Translations under genes and position numbers: made by a program | Part shown: piece after piece, positions 8,440-17,525 of the stretch | Numbering within the stretch: the stretch's first letter is position 1 | Layout: the number at the start of each line of letters is the position of its first letter | Assembly: GCA_963660615.1 (NCBI GenBank) | Contig: CAVKYE010000003.1 | Span: 42,464-106,463 of the forward strand | Reading direction: 5' to 3' | Length of the DNA stretch: 64,000 nucleotides | Source: Coprosoma sp963660615 | GTDB lineage: Bacteria > Bacillota_I > Bacilli_A > RF39 > UBA660 | Notes under the pieces: model-generated | The model's input: only the letters and a program-made list of their open reading frames with translations | What the model was told of the DNA's origin: nothing | Database searches by the model: none

Positions 8440-8982
8440 ATGAAAAAATTTTTAATTGTTTTTATGGCTTTGCTTGTGTTTACTGGATGTAATTCGAAGA
8501 TGGATAATACACCTACTAAGAAGGTTGAGGATTATTTTAATAAGTATCAAACTAATGATTCATCTGTTTTAGATGATCTTGATAGTACTTTGGCGGCTGA
8601 TACGACTATTACGGATAGTAATAGGGATGAGTATAGGAATTTTTATAAAAATCATTATAAGTCTTTAAAGTATGAGATTAAGGATGAAAAAGTGGATGGT
8701 AGTACGGCTACTGTTGAAACTGAGGTTACTGTTAAGAATTATACTCAGGCTATTAGTGAGGCTGATGATTTAAAGAGTGAGAATCCTGATAAGTTTAATG
8801 ATGAGTCTGGTAATTATGATGCTTCTAAATTTAGTGAGTATAGACTTGAGAAGATGAAGAATGTTAATGAAACTAGTACTTATACTATTACTATGACTTT
8901 AACTAAACAAGATGGTGAGTGGGTTATTAATCAGCCTAGTGATGAGGATTTAAATAAAATAAATGGACTATATTCTGAGTAA
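8440..8982 (+). CDS. Small lipoprotein, function unknown
   Basis: A 180-residue exported lipoprotein. The start at 8440 follows AAGGAGGG by a good spacing. The N-terminus is Lys-Lys, a hydrophobic stretch and the lipobox VFTGC, so Cys17 would be acylated. The mature part is Asp/Lys/Thr-rich. A segment around 25-75 plus the later strand pattern (VETEVTVKNYTQ, TYTITMTLTKQDGEW) resembles small NTF2-like extracytoplasmic domains (DUF4878-like); that is a fold-level guess. A 15-bp terminator stem overlaps the stop codon. Confidence 0.75.
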   Translation: MKKFLIVFMALLVFTGCNSKMDNTPTKKVEDYFNKYQTNDSSVLDDLDSTLAADTTITDSNRDEYRNFYKNHYKSLKYEIKDEKVDGSTATVETEVTVKNYTQAISEADDLKSENPDKFNDESGNYDASKFSEYRLEKMKNVNETSTYTITMTLTKQDGEWVINQPSDEDLNKINGLYSE

Positions 8983-8998
8983 ATAGTCCATTTATTTT
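8956..8998 (+). terminator. Terminator of the lipoprotein gene
   Basis: A 15-bp perfect stem (8956-8970 with 8984-8998) and 13-nt loop, with the stop codon inside the loop. Only a short T tract follows. Confidence 0.75.
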
Positions 8999-9097
8999 GC
9001 TTTTCTACTTGCTAAGTTTAGAAAAATCATTTATAATGTTATTGAATAGATGTATGTGTATTTTTTCTTGTTTTAGTTATGCTATTAATAGTATACA

Positions 9098-9343
9098 TTA
9101 ATCATCTAGGTTATTTGTTTTGAATAAATCTGAATCGAAGAAATCTTTCATGTCGATTTTTAAGGTTTTACAAATTTTATAAATAACGGTTGAACTTGGA
9201 TTTTCTACGTTGTTCCACAGTGTTGCTCTTAGAGTAGATGGGGCTATGGCGGATAGTTCGGCTAGTTTGTTTGGTGTATAGCCATACTGGTCGCATAGTT
9301 CATAGATTCGTTTGGAAATAGCTTCTTTAAAATACATATACAT
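9098..9343 (-). CDS. XRE/Cro-type helix-turn-helix regulator
   Basis: An 81-residue protein made of little more than one HTH domain. The motif runs from YGYTPNKLAELSAIAPSTLRA, followed by NPSSTVIYKICKTLKID, the usual XRE pattern. It is likely a small DNA-binding repressor. It is transcribed divergently from the small gene at 9462, with about 120 nt between them, so it may control that gene and itself. A second Met codon 6 nt downstream is possible as the start. Confidence 0.85.
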   Translation of the reverse strand: MYMYFKEAISKRIYELCDQYGYTPNKLAELSAIAPSTLRATLWNNVENPSSTVIYKICKTLKIDMKDFFDSDLFKTNNLDD

Positions 9344-9461
9344 GCCACACTTTCTAAAAATAGTTTAGCAAATTTGTATGTAAAATATACGCTGATATCG
9401 GTTGACTTTTGCAAATGGCGAATGTATAATGGTAGAAGGCGAAAATAGAAAAGGACAAAAT

Positions 9462-9656
9462 ATGATAAAATATTATATTGATTTAGTAACGAGGTTACAA
9501 AAAGAACAAATGGAGTTATATAAAATTTATTATGGTCTTAAGTTTTATCAAAAGGCTCATAAGGAAAAAATTATGAAGATTATTGAGAAATATGATGATG
9601 CTTTGATGAGAAATTATAAGACTATTGAGGAGATTATTAGTAGTGAGACTAAATAG
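9462..9656 (+). CDS. Small helical protein, unknown
   Basis: 64 residues from ATG 9462, chosen because AAGGA lies 7-8 nt upstream; an in-frame GTG/ATG series reaches back to 9402 but lacks a good ribosome site. The product is Lys/Tyr/Glu-rich, all helix, with no membrane segment or motif I recognise. It is divergent from the XRE regulator at 9098 and closed by its own terminator, so it is a single-gene unit. Confidence 0.5.
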   Translation: MIKYYIDLVTRLQKEQMELYKIYYGLKFYQKAHKEKIMKIIEKYDDALMRNYKTIEEIISSETK

Positions 9657-9667
9657 TCTTTTTTTTT
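9646..9667 (+). terminator. Terminator after the small gene
   Basis: AGACTA/TAGTCT stem over the stop codon followed by nine T. Confidence 0.7.
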
Positions 9668-9711
9668 AATATTATTATTTTTTTAGTCATACATTTATTT
9701 AGGTGAATGAT

Positions 9712-10761
9712 ATGAAGAAATTATTTTTATTATTGTTTTTATTGGTTCCTTTTAAGGTTTTTGCTTTTTCTTCAAATGCGGTTTCGACGGTTTTAATTGA
9801 TATGGATTCTAAGAGAATATTGTATGCGGATAATGCTCATCATGTTCAGTCGGTGGCTTCTATTTCAAAGATTATGACGGCGGTGGTGGCTTTGGAAAAT
9901 ACTGATATAAAAAAAAGGATTGTGGTTGGTGATGAGGTTTTAAAGGCTTATGGCTCTGGGATTTATATAAAGCAGGGGGAGATGCTTACTATTTGTGATT
10001 TACTTTATGGTCTTATGCTTAGGAGTGGGAATGATGCGGCTATTAGTATTGCGGTGAATACTTCTTCTAGTGTTTCTAAGTTTGTTGATAAGATGAATGA
10101 TAAGGCTAAGAGTCTTTCGATGGATGATACGGTTTTTAATAATCCTAGTGGTCTTGATGAGGAGAAGGGTAATTTTTCTTCGGCTTATGATATGGCTTTG
10201 CTTATGAGTTATGCGATGGGAAATGAGGAGTTTAGGAAGATTGTTGGTACTAAGGTTTATACTTTGAAGACTAATAAGAATGTTTATAAGTGGCGTAATA
10301 AAAATAAGTTGCTTTTTAGTTATAAGTATACGACTGGTGGGAAGACGGGGTTTACTAAGAAGGCTAAGAGAACTTTGGTGACGTCGGCTTCTAAGGATGG
10401 GCTTAATTTGGCGGTTGTTACGATAAATGATGGCTCTGATTGGAAGGATCATCAGTCTTTATATGATGAGGCTTTTAGTAAGTATACGAATTATTTGATT
10501 TTATCTAAGGGTAATTTGTCTATTCCTTTGGAGGATTATTATAATGATGATAAGTTATATATAAAGAATAATGTTTTGTATCCTTTACTTGAAAGTGAGA
10601 AGGATAGTGTTCGGGTTAAGTATGAACTTTTAAAAGAACGTGATTATAAGAGTGGTGATAAGGTAGGGTATGTGCGGGTATATTTGGCTGATAAGTTAGT
10701 TAAGAGTGAGAAGATATATGTTAAGCGTGTGAATAATAAAAGATTGTCGTGGTTTAAATGA
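9712..10761 (+). CDS. dacB: D-alanyl-D-alanine carboxypeptidase, sporulation type
   Basis: A low-molecular-weight penicillin-binding protein that trims the terminal D-Ala of peptidoglycan peptides outside the membrane. ATG 9712 follows AGGTGA by 5 nt and gives a clear signal peptide (KKLFLLLFLLVPFKVFAF). The active-site motifs are Ser50-x-x-Lys53 (SISK), Ser105-Gly-Asn and Lys211-Thr-Gly. Two following genes are spmA and spmB, overlapping by 4 bp each, exactly the Bacillus dacB-spmA-spmB operon. I therefore read it as the spore-cortex enzyme DacB and not a vegetative DacA. No membrane anchor helix is obvious at the C-terminus. Confidence 0.9.
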   Translation: MKKLFLLLFLLVPFKVFAFSSNAVSTVLIDMDSKRILYADNAHHVQSVASISKIMTAVVALENTDIKKRIVVGDEVLKAYGSGIYIKQGEMLTICDLLYGLMLRSGNDAAISIAVNTSSSVSKFVDKMNDKAKSLSMDDTVFNNPSGLDEEKGNFSSAYDMALLMSYAMGNEEFRKIVGTKVYTLKTNKNVYKWRNKNKLLFSYKYTTGGKTGFTKKAKRTLVTSASKDGLNLAVVTINDGSDWKDHQSLYDEAFSKYTNYLILSKGNLSIPLEDYYNDDKLYIKNNVLYPLLESEKDSVRVKYELLKERDYKSGDKVGYVRVYLADKLVKSEKIYVKRVNNKRLSWFK

Positions 10762-11336
10762 TAAATAAGTTATGGATATTTTTTATTGTGTCTGGTGGTA
10801 TTTTTTTGATTATAAATGGTAAGGCTGATGTTTTGAATACGCAGATTCTTTCTAGTGGGAAGCTTACTTTGGATCTTGTTATTCAGATTTTTCCTTTGCT
10901 TTCTTTGTGGCTTGGGATTATGAATATTGCGAAATGTTCTGGTCTTCTTGGTAAGGCTTCTAATTTTATTTCGCCGATTCTTTCTAGGATTTTTCCGGAG
11001 ATTCCTCGTGGTCATGATGCTTTGGGACTTATTTCTTCTAATATTATTGCGAATATGTTTGGTCTTGGTAATGCGGCTACTCCTTTTGGTCTTAAGGCGA
11101 TGGAGGAGATGCAGAAGCTTAATAAGAAAAAGGATGAGGCTAGCCGGAGTATGATTACTTTTTTGGTCATTAATACGTGTGGTCTTACTTTGGTGCCGAC
11201 GACTATTATTTCTTTAAGGATGATGCATGATAGTACGGATCCTACTAATATTGTTATTCCTTGTATTATTGTTAGTTTTCTTTCTTTGGTGATTGGTCTT
11301 ATTATTGATAGGCTTATGTATGGGAGGTATAGATGA
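10758..11336 (+). CDS. spmA: Spore maturation protein A
   Basis: An integral membrane protein of the nucleoside-recognition (Gate) family. In Bacillus, SpmA and SpmB are needed for proper spore-core dehydration and heat resistance. 192 residues with several membrane spans and the family blocks PEIPRGHDALGLISSNI, MFGLGNAATPFGLKAM and NTCGLTLVPTT. It overlaps dacB by 4 bp and spmB by 4 bp, so translation is coupled. Confidence 0.93.
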   Translation: MINKLWIFFIVSGGIFLIINGKADVLNTQILSSGKLTLDLVIQIFPLLSLWLGIMNIAKCSGLLGKASNFISPILSRIFPEIPRGHDALGLISSNIIANMFGLGNAATPFGLKAMEEMQKLNKKKDEASRSMITFLVINTCGLTLVPTTIISLRMMHDSTDPTNIVIPCIIVSFLSLVIGLIIDRLMYGRYR

Positions 11337-11851
11337 AGGCGTTTTCTAATTTGTTTATTCCTTTGCTTGTTTTGATTATTATTATTTATGGTGTTAGAAA
11401 AAAGGTTAATGTTTATGATACGTTTGTGGAGGGGGCTAAGGAGGGGACTGGTATGGTTTTGAGTATGTTTCCTCCTTTACTTGCGATGATTTTTGGCATT
11501 AATATTTTTACTAGTAGTGGGCTTATTGATTTTATTTTTTCTTTTTTGAAGCCTTTGTTTTTTTTGGTGAATATTCCGCTTGAAATTCTGCCTATTGCGG
11601 TTATGAGGCCTCTTTCTGGTTCTTTTGGGCTTGCGCTTTTGAATGATATGTATACGACTTATGGGCCTGATAGTTATTTGAGTACGCTTACTTCTGTTAT
11701 TCAGGGTTCTAGTGATACGACTCTTTATATTATTACTCTTTATTTTGGAACTATTGGAATTACGAAGATTAAGTATGCGCTTTGGGCTGGTTTACTTGCG
11801 GATTTGGTTACTGTTATTTTAAGTTTGTTTATTGTTCCCTTGTTTATTTAG
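11333..11851 (+). CDS. spmB: Spore maturation protein B
   Basis: Partner of SpmA, same family (172 residues, Gate domain). It has FVEGAKEGTGMVLSMFPPLLAM, RPLSGSFGLAL, the TYGPDSY motif, then QGSSDTTLYI. It ends the dacB-spmA-spmB unit. A separate TATAAT at 11863-11868 lies before the next gene. Confidence 0.93.
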   Translation: MKAFSNLFIPLLVLIIIIYGVRKKVNVYDTFVEGAKEGTGMVLSMFPPLLAMIFGINIFTSSGLIDFIFSFLKPLFFLVNIPLEILPIAVMRPLSGSFGLALLNDMYTTYGPDSYLSTLTSVIQGSSDTTLYIITLYFGTIGITKIKYALWAGLLADLVTVILSLFIVPLFI

Positions 11852-11885
11852 ATTTTCTAATGTATAATGGTTTTAGGTGATTTGT

Positions 11886-12617
11886 GTGGAAAGATTACAG
11901 AAGATTATTGCGAATTATGGATATTGTTCTAGGAGAAAGGCTGAAGAACTTATTTTAGCTGGTAAGGTAATGGTTAATGGAGAGGTTGTTAATACTTTAG
12001 GAACTAAGGTTTCTTTGTCTGATAGTATTGTGGTTGATGGTAAGAGTTTGAAGGAGGCTTCTTTGGAGTATATTTTATTATATAAGCCTAGAGGGGTTAT
12101 TTCTTCGGCTTCTGATGATAAGGGGAGAAAGACTGTTTTGGATATTGTGAAATCTGATAGTAGGCTTTATCCAGTTGGTAGACTTGATTATGATACTAGT
12201 GGGCTTATTTTGCTTACTAATGATGGAGAACTTACTAATTTGCTTACACATCCTTCTTATGAGTTTGAGAAGACTTATATTGTGAAGATTAATGAGGCTG
12301 TTATTCCTTCTAAGGTTAAGTTACTTTCAACTGGAGTTTTGGTGGATGGTAAGAAGACTTCGAGGGCTCGCGTTAGGATTAAAAAGATTGATAAAAAGAA
12401 TCATAAGTCTATAATTGAACTTACTATTCATGAGGGAAGGTATCATCAAGTTAAGAAGATGTTTTTGGCTATTGGCTATGAGGTTGCTTCTTTAAAAAGG
12501 GAAAAATATGGTTTTTTAACTTTGGATGGTTTAAGTTCTGGTGAGTATCGTTATTTATCGATTAAAGAGGTTAAGAGGTTATATAATTTAGCTAATAATA
12601 AAACAAACCGTAAATAG
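11886..12617 (+). CDS. rluB: 23S rRNA pseudouridine synthase B
   Basis: Converts a uridine in 23S rRNA (helix 89/90 region, U2605 in E. coli) to pseudouridine. The N-terminal S4 RNA-binding domain (YCSRRKAEELI) is followed by the RsuA/RluB catalytic block GRLDYDTSGLILLTNDG with the catalytic Asp, and by HEGRYHQVKKM. GTG 11886 is chosen because AGGTGA is 5 nt upstream; an earlier GTG at 11877 lies inside that ribosome site. The position after spmB matches the Bacillus gene order. TATAAT at 11863-11868 may give it its own promoter. Confidence 0.94.
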   Translation: MERLQKIIANYGYCSRRKAEELILAGKVMVNGEVVNTLGTKVSLSDSIVVDGKSLKEASLEYILLYKPRGVISSASDDKGRKTVLDIVKSDSRLYPVGRLDYDTSGLILLTNDGELTNLLTHPSYEFEKTYIVKINEAVIPSKVKLLSTGVLVDGKKTSRARVRIKKIDKKNHKSIIELTIHEGRYHQVKKMFLAIGYEVASLKREKYGFLTLDGLSSGEYRYLSIKEVKRLYNLANNKTNRK

Positions 12618-12629
12618 GTTTGTTTTTTT
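12601..12629 (+). terminator. rluB terminator
   Basis: A 9-bp stem (12601-12609 with 12617-12625) overlapping the stop codon and running into seven T. Confidence 0.85.
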
Positions 12630-12640
12630 GTTAAGAAGGT

Positions 12641-12823
12641 TTATTCTTCTATTTTGATGGCGTCAGTTGGGCAGCAGGCACTTGCCTCTTTAACGTTATC
12701 TGTTATTTCTTCATTTGTTACTTCGGCAAGTCCATCGTCACCTAGTTCGAAGTTTTCACTTGCGATTCCGGTGCATGCTCCACAGCCTATGCATAAATCT
12801 TTGTCTACATATACTTTTGACAC
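12641..12823 (-). CDS. fer: Ferredoxin, single [4Fe-4S]
   Basis: A 60-residue electron carrier. Cysteines 11, 14 and 17 (CIGCGAC) and Cys51 before Pro (CCPTDAI) bind one cluster. The adjacent Cys50 is extra. GTG at 12823 is preferred: GGAGG lies 7 nt before it. A longer frame from 12871 would add 16 residues not typical of the family. It is convergent with rluB, with 23 bp between stops, so the rluB terminator lies against its end. Confidence 0.9.
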   Translation of the reverse strand: MSKVYVDKDLCIGCGACTGIASENFELGDDGLAEVTNEEITDNVKEASACCPTDAIKIEE

Positions 12824-12929
12824 TTTATCGCCTCCAGTGTTAATTATAATTAAATTGGTGTGAAATTGCAAGTATATATTTTAAAAATAAGTAAAATATG
12901 ATATTATTATTATAGGAGGTTGATCGCAG

Positions 12930-13733
12930 ATGCCTAGTAGAATGGAAAAATATTATGGACATGGGGCTTATAAATCTAAGGATAAGACTCGTAGTAATAA
13001 AAATAGGGATTTATATAGTGAAATTTATACTTATGGCAAATATTCTAATATTGAAGGCATTGCTTCGATTGACAAGGCTGGAGAGGTAGATTTAGATAAG
13101 GTAAGGGAAATGATTAATAATCGCGAGAATTATAGTTCTTCTAGGAAGTATCGACGAGCTATTTCTGATGAGGATTTGTCCTCTTCGCCTAAGGTTGAAA
13201 GGCATTTTGAAAAATTAGAGGATCGTAATTATGATATTAGGGATGTTTTGAAGGAGGCTCATGAAAATAAGGCTCCTGATGATAAGGAACGTAGTTTGAA
13301 AAATGAGCAGTATAATGTTTTGAAGAATTTGGATCTTCAGGAGGAGTTAAAGAAACAGACTTTAAGGCCTACAGAGGATGATGGTGATGATTTAAGGGAA
13401 ATGATTCAAACTATTACTAATACTAGTATGCTTAATAAGATGGGGGATGTGGATTTGGCTTCTTCTTTGCTTTCTGATTTGAAGGATGATGATACTAAAA
13501 TTGGTGAGATTGAAAATGTTGATGAATTGCTTGATGATGAGGCTTCAAAGTCTGATGTGCCTTTGTATGATAAGTCATTTTTTACTTCTAGTTTGAAGCT
13601 TAATAAGTCTGATTTTGCGGATTATGGTGATGAGGGCGGTAAGAAGAATGTTTTTACAATTTTGATTATTGTGATTTTGGTGGTTATTATTATCGCTTCA
13701 GCGGCTGTTCTTATTATGAAGTCTTTTAGTTAA
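12930..13733 (+). CDS. Acidic protein with C-terminal membrane anchor
   Basis: 267 residues, family not recognised. The first 235 are hydrophilic and rich in Asp, Lys, Ser and Glu with likely coiled regions. The last 25 form one strong membrane helix (VFTILIIVILVVIIIASAAVL) followed by MKSFS. It is therefore tail-anchored with a cytoplasmic body. AGGAGG precedes the start, and TATTAT boxes lie just upstream. Its 3' end overlaps the 3' end of the converging gerAB gene by 36 bp. Confidence 0.75.
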   Translation: MPSRMEKYYGHGAYKSKDKTRSNKNRDLYSEIYTYGKYSNIEGIASIDKAGEVDLDKVREMINNRENYSSSRKYRRAISDEDLSSSPKVERHFEKLEDRNYDIRDVLKEAHENKAPDDKERSLKNEQYNVLKNLDLQEELKKQTLRPTEDDGDDLREMIQTITNTSMLNKMGDVDLASSLLSDLKDDDTKIGEIENVDELLDDEASKSDVPLYDKSFFTSSLKLNKSDFADYGDEGGKKNVFTILIIVILVVIIIASAAVLIMKSFS

Positions 13734-14792
13734 GCATTTTGTATATGTTATTAATGTGGGAAATAAAAGTAGGGAAAGTATTATTATTATCATAGGACCT
13801 TGAAGGATTTTTACGGCTTCTGCACTGTTTTCAAATAGTGTTTGGTCTAGTAATATTAGTATTAAACAGGCAATTATGATTATTATTTTGTCTGTTTTTT
13901 CTTTTGTTTTAAATGTTTTTTTGATGGTGCTTGTCATGAAGTACATGCTTAGGGTTAGGAGGATAAATAGGGCGATTATCCATTCTAGGGATAGGATGCT
14001 TTCTAATCTACTTATGAAATCTCCCATTTGGAGTTTTTTTAGTAGGTGAAATTCGGGATATTCAAATAGGGTTCCTAGTGGGGCACCAAGGACTCCTATG
14101 GTTAAAAAGGCGGCGTTTGATAGGCTTAAAAGGGCTACTATATAGAAGCTAATGGTTATTTTTTTGTTATAGTTTTCTATTTTATTTTTTGGTATTGCTA
14201 GTAAGAATATTAGGGGGATGATGTTATAGGTTATCATTATTAGGATACCATGGATTATATTTTTGGTGCTTGCTTCTAGGTATGGTTTTAGTTTTTCTAT
14301 GTCTAGGCCATTAAATAGTCCTGTTATGATAAAGATTATGGTGAAGACTACTAGGTAAAACATTATTAGGCTTGTTTTTGATATGGCGTTTATGCCTTTA
14401 AATAGGGCATATATTAGGGGTATTATGAAGCATATGGCAATAAAGTAGGTGTTTGTTTTGAAGAGAAACTGGGAGTAGACAAAGTGAACTAAATCTAAGA
14501 ATACGATTGCACTGAAGGTGAAAGCACCTATGATTAATAGGAGGTTTAAGGGTGTTCCTATTTTTTTAAATATGGCTTGGTTTAGTTCTGAGAGGGTTAG
14601 GTTTTTATTATAGTTATGGATATGCATAAATATAAATAGTGGTATGAGGCCTACTATTATTGATAATATGGCGCTTATCCATGCGTCTTGTTTGCATATT
14701 AATATTAGGTTTCCTAGGGTGAGTCCTATGTATCCTCCTCTTATGATAAACCATATCATACTATTATATTCAAATGCGGAAATTTTTTTCAT
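13698..14792 (-). CDS. gerAB: Spore germination permease GerAB/YndE type
   Basis: Endospore germination permease of the amino acid/polyamine/organocation superfamily, the germinant-binding subunit of a GerA receptor in the spore inner membrane. 364 residues, about ten hydrophobic spans, start MKKISAFEYNSMIWF with GGYIGLTLGN and later NIIPLIFLLAIPK. Gene order here is A, C, B. The start codon shares its A with the gerAC stop. The 3' end runs 36 bp into the opposite gene. Confidence 0.88.
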   Translation of the reverse strand: MKKISAFEYNSMIWFIIRGGYIGLTLGNLILICKQDAWISAILSIIVGLIPLFIFMHIHNYNKNLTLSELNQAIFKKIGTPLNLLLIIGAFTFSAIVFLDLVHFVYSQFLFKTNTYFIAICFIIPLIYALFKGINAISKTSLIMFYLVVFTIIFIITGLFNGLDIEKLKPYLEASTKNIIHGILIMITYNIIPLIFLLAIPKNKIENYNKKITISFYIVALLSLSNAAFLTIGVLGAPLGTLFEYPEFHLLKKLQMGDFISRLESILSLEWIIALFILLTLSMYFMTSTIKKTFKTKEKTDKIIIIIACLILILLDQTLFENSAEAVKILQGPMIIIILSLLLFPTLITYTKCLTKRLHNKNSR

Positions 14793-15964
14793 TATTCTAC
14801 CTCCCTAATGGTTTTATCTAAGGCGCCGGTTGATTTTATTTTTAGGTTTGTGTTTATTTTTATGTTTAGTTTTTGATAGTATTTGTTTTCCCAATTTTTT
14901 TCTATTTTTTTCCACTCTTTTGGATAGTTTTTGTATATTTTATTGCCATAACCGAAGACGTCGGCTTTATATTTTTGCATTGTTTTTTTTATGATGTTGT
15001 TTAGGTCTTTTTTTAGTGTTTGGTTTAGTTTTTTTTGCATGTTTTTGATGGTGTTTGGGTTTTCTAGGGTATCTTTGGTGTTTATTTCGGTTATGAAACT
15101 TTGTCCTTTTATGTTTATTTCGATGGTGTTTGGATTTTTTATTTTTGTTTTTGTTTTTATGGTGCTGGATGATATATTTATGTTATTGTTTTTGTATTTG
15201 AAGGTGTATTTGAATTCTTTGGCCATGTTGTTTAGGGTGTTTATTAGTTGGCTTTCTTTGTATGTGGCGTAGCCTTTGAATTTGTCTTTTTTATATATGG
15301 CAAGTCCAGTTAGGTTTAGGTAGGCTTGTTGCTGTGTGCTTTCTAGGTTTTTTTGGGTACTTCCTTTTTTTTCGTTTCCTTTTATTTCGATGCTTGGTAG
15401 GACGGGGTCGTTTCCTTTTTCAAGAATTTTTTCGATGAAGGAGAGGTAGTCGGTTGCGAATATTACTGATTGGGTGTCTTCGCTTGATTCTAATAGGGTG
15501 GCTATGCCTTGTGAGGGAAATGATTCTAGGGGGGATACTATTTTTAGGATTTCTTTTGCTTTGGTGTTTTTGGCTTGCATTAGGTAAAATTGGCTTCTGG
15601 TTCCTGGGTATCTTAGGAGAAAGTCAGCTACGTTTAGGAAACCTTCTTTACCTATTTCTTCGGATATTATGACGACGTTTATGTGTCCTAGGTAGAGTTT
15701 TTTTGGGTTTTTGAAGTCTATTTGTTTGGCGGCTTCGGATAGGGTTTTTCCTTTTCCAGAGTAGACGGTGGTTTGGGCTTCTCCTTCTTTGCTGGTGGTT
15801 TGGCTTTTTGGGGAGTTGGCGATTAGGAAGCTTAGTTCGTAGGTGTTATTTGTTTTGTCGATGGCGACTCCGGTTATGATGGCAAGTTCGTTTAGGTCTC
15901 TATAGTTTTTGCATCCACATAGTAAGAAGCAAAGTAGTATTAAAATAATTATTTTGTTTTTCAT
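14792..15964 (-). CDS. gerAC: Spore germination lipoprotein Ger(x)C
   Basis: Lipoprotein subunit of the GerA-type receptor. The signal ends in the lipobox LLCGC, then YRDLNELAIITGVAID, the standard GerC opening. PKKLYLGHINVVIISEEIGKEG and LLRYPGTRSQFYLM are other family blocks. 390 residues is normal. It overlaps gerAA by 4 bp and touches gerAB. Confidence 0.93.
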   Translation of the reverse strand: MKNKIIILILLCFLLCGCKNYRDLNELAIITGVAIDKTNNTYELSFLIANSPKSQTTSKEGEAQTTVYSGKGKTLSEAAKQIDFKNPKKLYLGHINVVIISEEIGKEGFLNVADFLLRYPGTRSQFYLMQAKNTKAKEILKIVSPLESFPSQGIATLLESSEDTQSVIFATDYLSFIEKILEKGNDPVLPSIEIKGNEKKGSTQKNLESTQQQAYLNLTGLAIYKKDKFKGYATYKESQLINTLNNMAKEFKYTFKYKNNNINISSSTIKTKTKIKNPNTIEINIKGQSFITEINTKDTLENPNTIKNMQKKLNQTLKKDLNNIIKKTMQKYKADVFGYGNKIYKNYPKEWKKIEKNWENKYYQKLNIKINTNLKIKSTGALDKTIREVE

Positions 15965-17412
15965 TTTTGCCTCCTTATGTTTTTTTTGTTTATGTAGTCT
16001 GGCCTTTTATATATTTTTGGGAAGGTGAAGCGGGCGATGGCGTCTTTTTGACCTGATAGACTAAATGGACTAAATGGTGCCATGTAGTTTGTGCCGAAAC
16101 TACCAAGGGAGGTTAGTTTGAGGGCGAATATTATGATGGCTGATATTAGGCCTATTAATCCTAGAAGTATTGATGAGAGGATGAATATTAGTCTCCATGT
16201 TCTTATTCCGTTTATGAAATCGGGGTCTGTGAAGATTAGGCTGCAGATGGAGGTTATGGCGATTATGATTACGGCGATTGGGGATACTATGCCAGCGTTG
16301 ACGGCGGCTTGTCCTAGGACGAGGGCTCCTACAATACTCATGGATGATCCCATGTTTGATGGTAGTCTTATATCACTTTCTCTTAGGATTTCAAAGATTG
16401 TCATTAATAGTAGTATTTCGAACCAAGTTGGGAAGGGGACGCCTTCTCTTTGGACGGCTAGGGATATTAGGAGTTTGTCTGGAACGACTGTTTGGTCGAA
16501 TGTGGTTATGGCGATATAGATGGCTGGGGTGAAGAGGGTTACTATTAGGGCTAGGACTTTTAGGAGTCTTGTTATACTCATGTTGAAGGGCTTTTGGTAT
16601 TCGTCTTCTTGGGTGTGGATAAAGTCTATGAAGACTGATGGCATGATTAGGACGTATGGTGAGTTTTCGACTAGTATTACTATTTTGCCATCTAGTAGGG
16701 CTTTTGAGGCTTGGTCTGGTCTTTCGGTGCTTACAAATTGGGGGAATGTTGAGGGGTTTTTGTCGATGTAATCTCTTAGGTTTCCACTATCTAAGATGCC
16801 ATCTATGTCTATTTTGTTTAGGTCGTTTTTTATTTCGTTTATCCATTTTTTTTCTACTATATCGTTTATGTAGGCGATGCTTACTCTGGTTTGGGTTCTT
16901 CTTCCGACTTTTACTTCGTCAAACCATAAATTTTGGTCTTTTATTCTTTTTCTTATTAGTCCTAGGTTTTTTGAGTGGCTTTCGGTGAAACTATCTTTGG
17001 GACCTCTTATTACTGGTTCACTGGTTGATTCGGTGACGCCTCTATCTAGGCTTGCTCTTGTTTCCATAATTATGGCTTCGTCTTTTTCGTCTGTTATGAT
17101 GATGGTGAAGCCTGATGATAGATAATACGGGAATTCTTCGAAGTTTTTGGTGGTGAGGATTTGGCTATTAAATATGTTGTTTTTTAGGTTGTTGTAGAGG
17201 CTATTAAATATGCTTTTGTCTTTTCCAATGTAGTCTACGGCTTTTATGATGAAATCGCTGATGGTTGTGGTGTCGCTTGAGCTTTCCATGAATATTATAC
17301 CGACGTTTATTCCTTTGATGGTTATTAATCTGGTGTTTAGGTCTTTACTATTTCCGTATATTTTTTTTATTTTGTTTAGTACTGTTTTGACGTTTTTGTC
17401 TATTTTTTCCAT
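15961..17412 (-). CDS. gerAA: Spore germination protein GerAA
   Basis: A-subunit of the germinant receptor: an N-terminal cytoplasmic domain, then about five membrane spans in the C-terminal half. Family blocks include ETRASLDRGVTESTSEPVIRGPKDSFTES (cited in part), ENSPYVLIMPSVF, DIRLPSNMGSSMSIVGALVLGQAAV and the C-terminal AP(F)SPFSL. 483 residues is normal. It is the first gene of the minus-strand gerA-C-B operon, which runs against the direction of most neighbours and shares a divergent region of about 110 nt with rlmD. Confidence 0.94.
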   Translation of the reverse strand: MEKIDKNVKTVLNKIKKIYGNSKDLNTRLITIKGINVGIIFMESSSDTTTISDFIIKAVDYIGKDKSIFNSLYNNLKNNIFNSQILTTKNFEEFPYYLSSGFTIIITDEKDEAIIMETRASLDRGVTESTSEPVIRGPKDSFTESHSKNLGLIRKRIKDQNLWFDEVKVGRRTQTRVSIAYINDIVEKKWINEIKNDLNKIDIDGILDSGNLRDYIDKNPSTFPQFVSTERPDQASKALLDGKIVILVENSPYVLIMPSVFIDFIHTQEDEYQKPFNMSITRLLKVLALIVTLFTPAIYIAITTFDQTVVPDKLLISLAVQREGVPFPTWFEILLLMTIFEILRESDIRLPSNMGSSMSIVGALVLGQAAVNAGIVSPIAVIIIAITSICSLIFTDPDFINGIRTWRLIFILSSILLGLIGLISAIIIFALKLTSLGSFGTNYMAPFSPFSLSGQKDAIARFTFPKIYKRPDYINKKNIRRQK

Positions 17413-17525
17413 ATTATCACTATCCTTACATTTATTATTGACGTTATACTAAAAAATAATCATTATTTGGTAATTTTTTTTAAACTACATGTGATATAAT
17501 GTTTTTAGATTTAGGAGGTATTTTT

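Noticed and set aside
17499..17525. Longer start for rlmD at 17499
   Set aside because: AGGAGGT sits inside this extension and is correctly spaced for ATG 17526.
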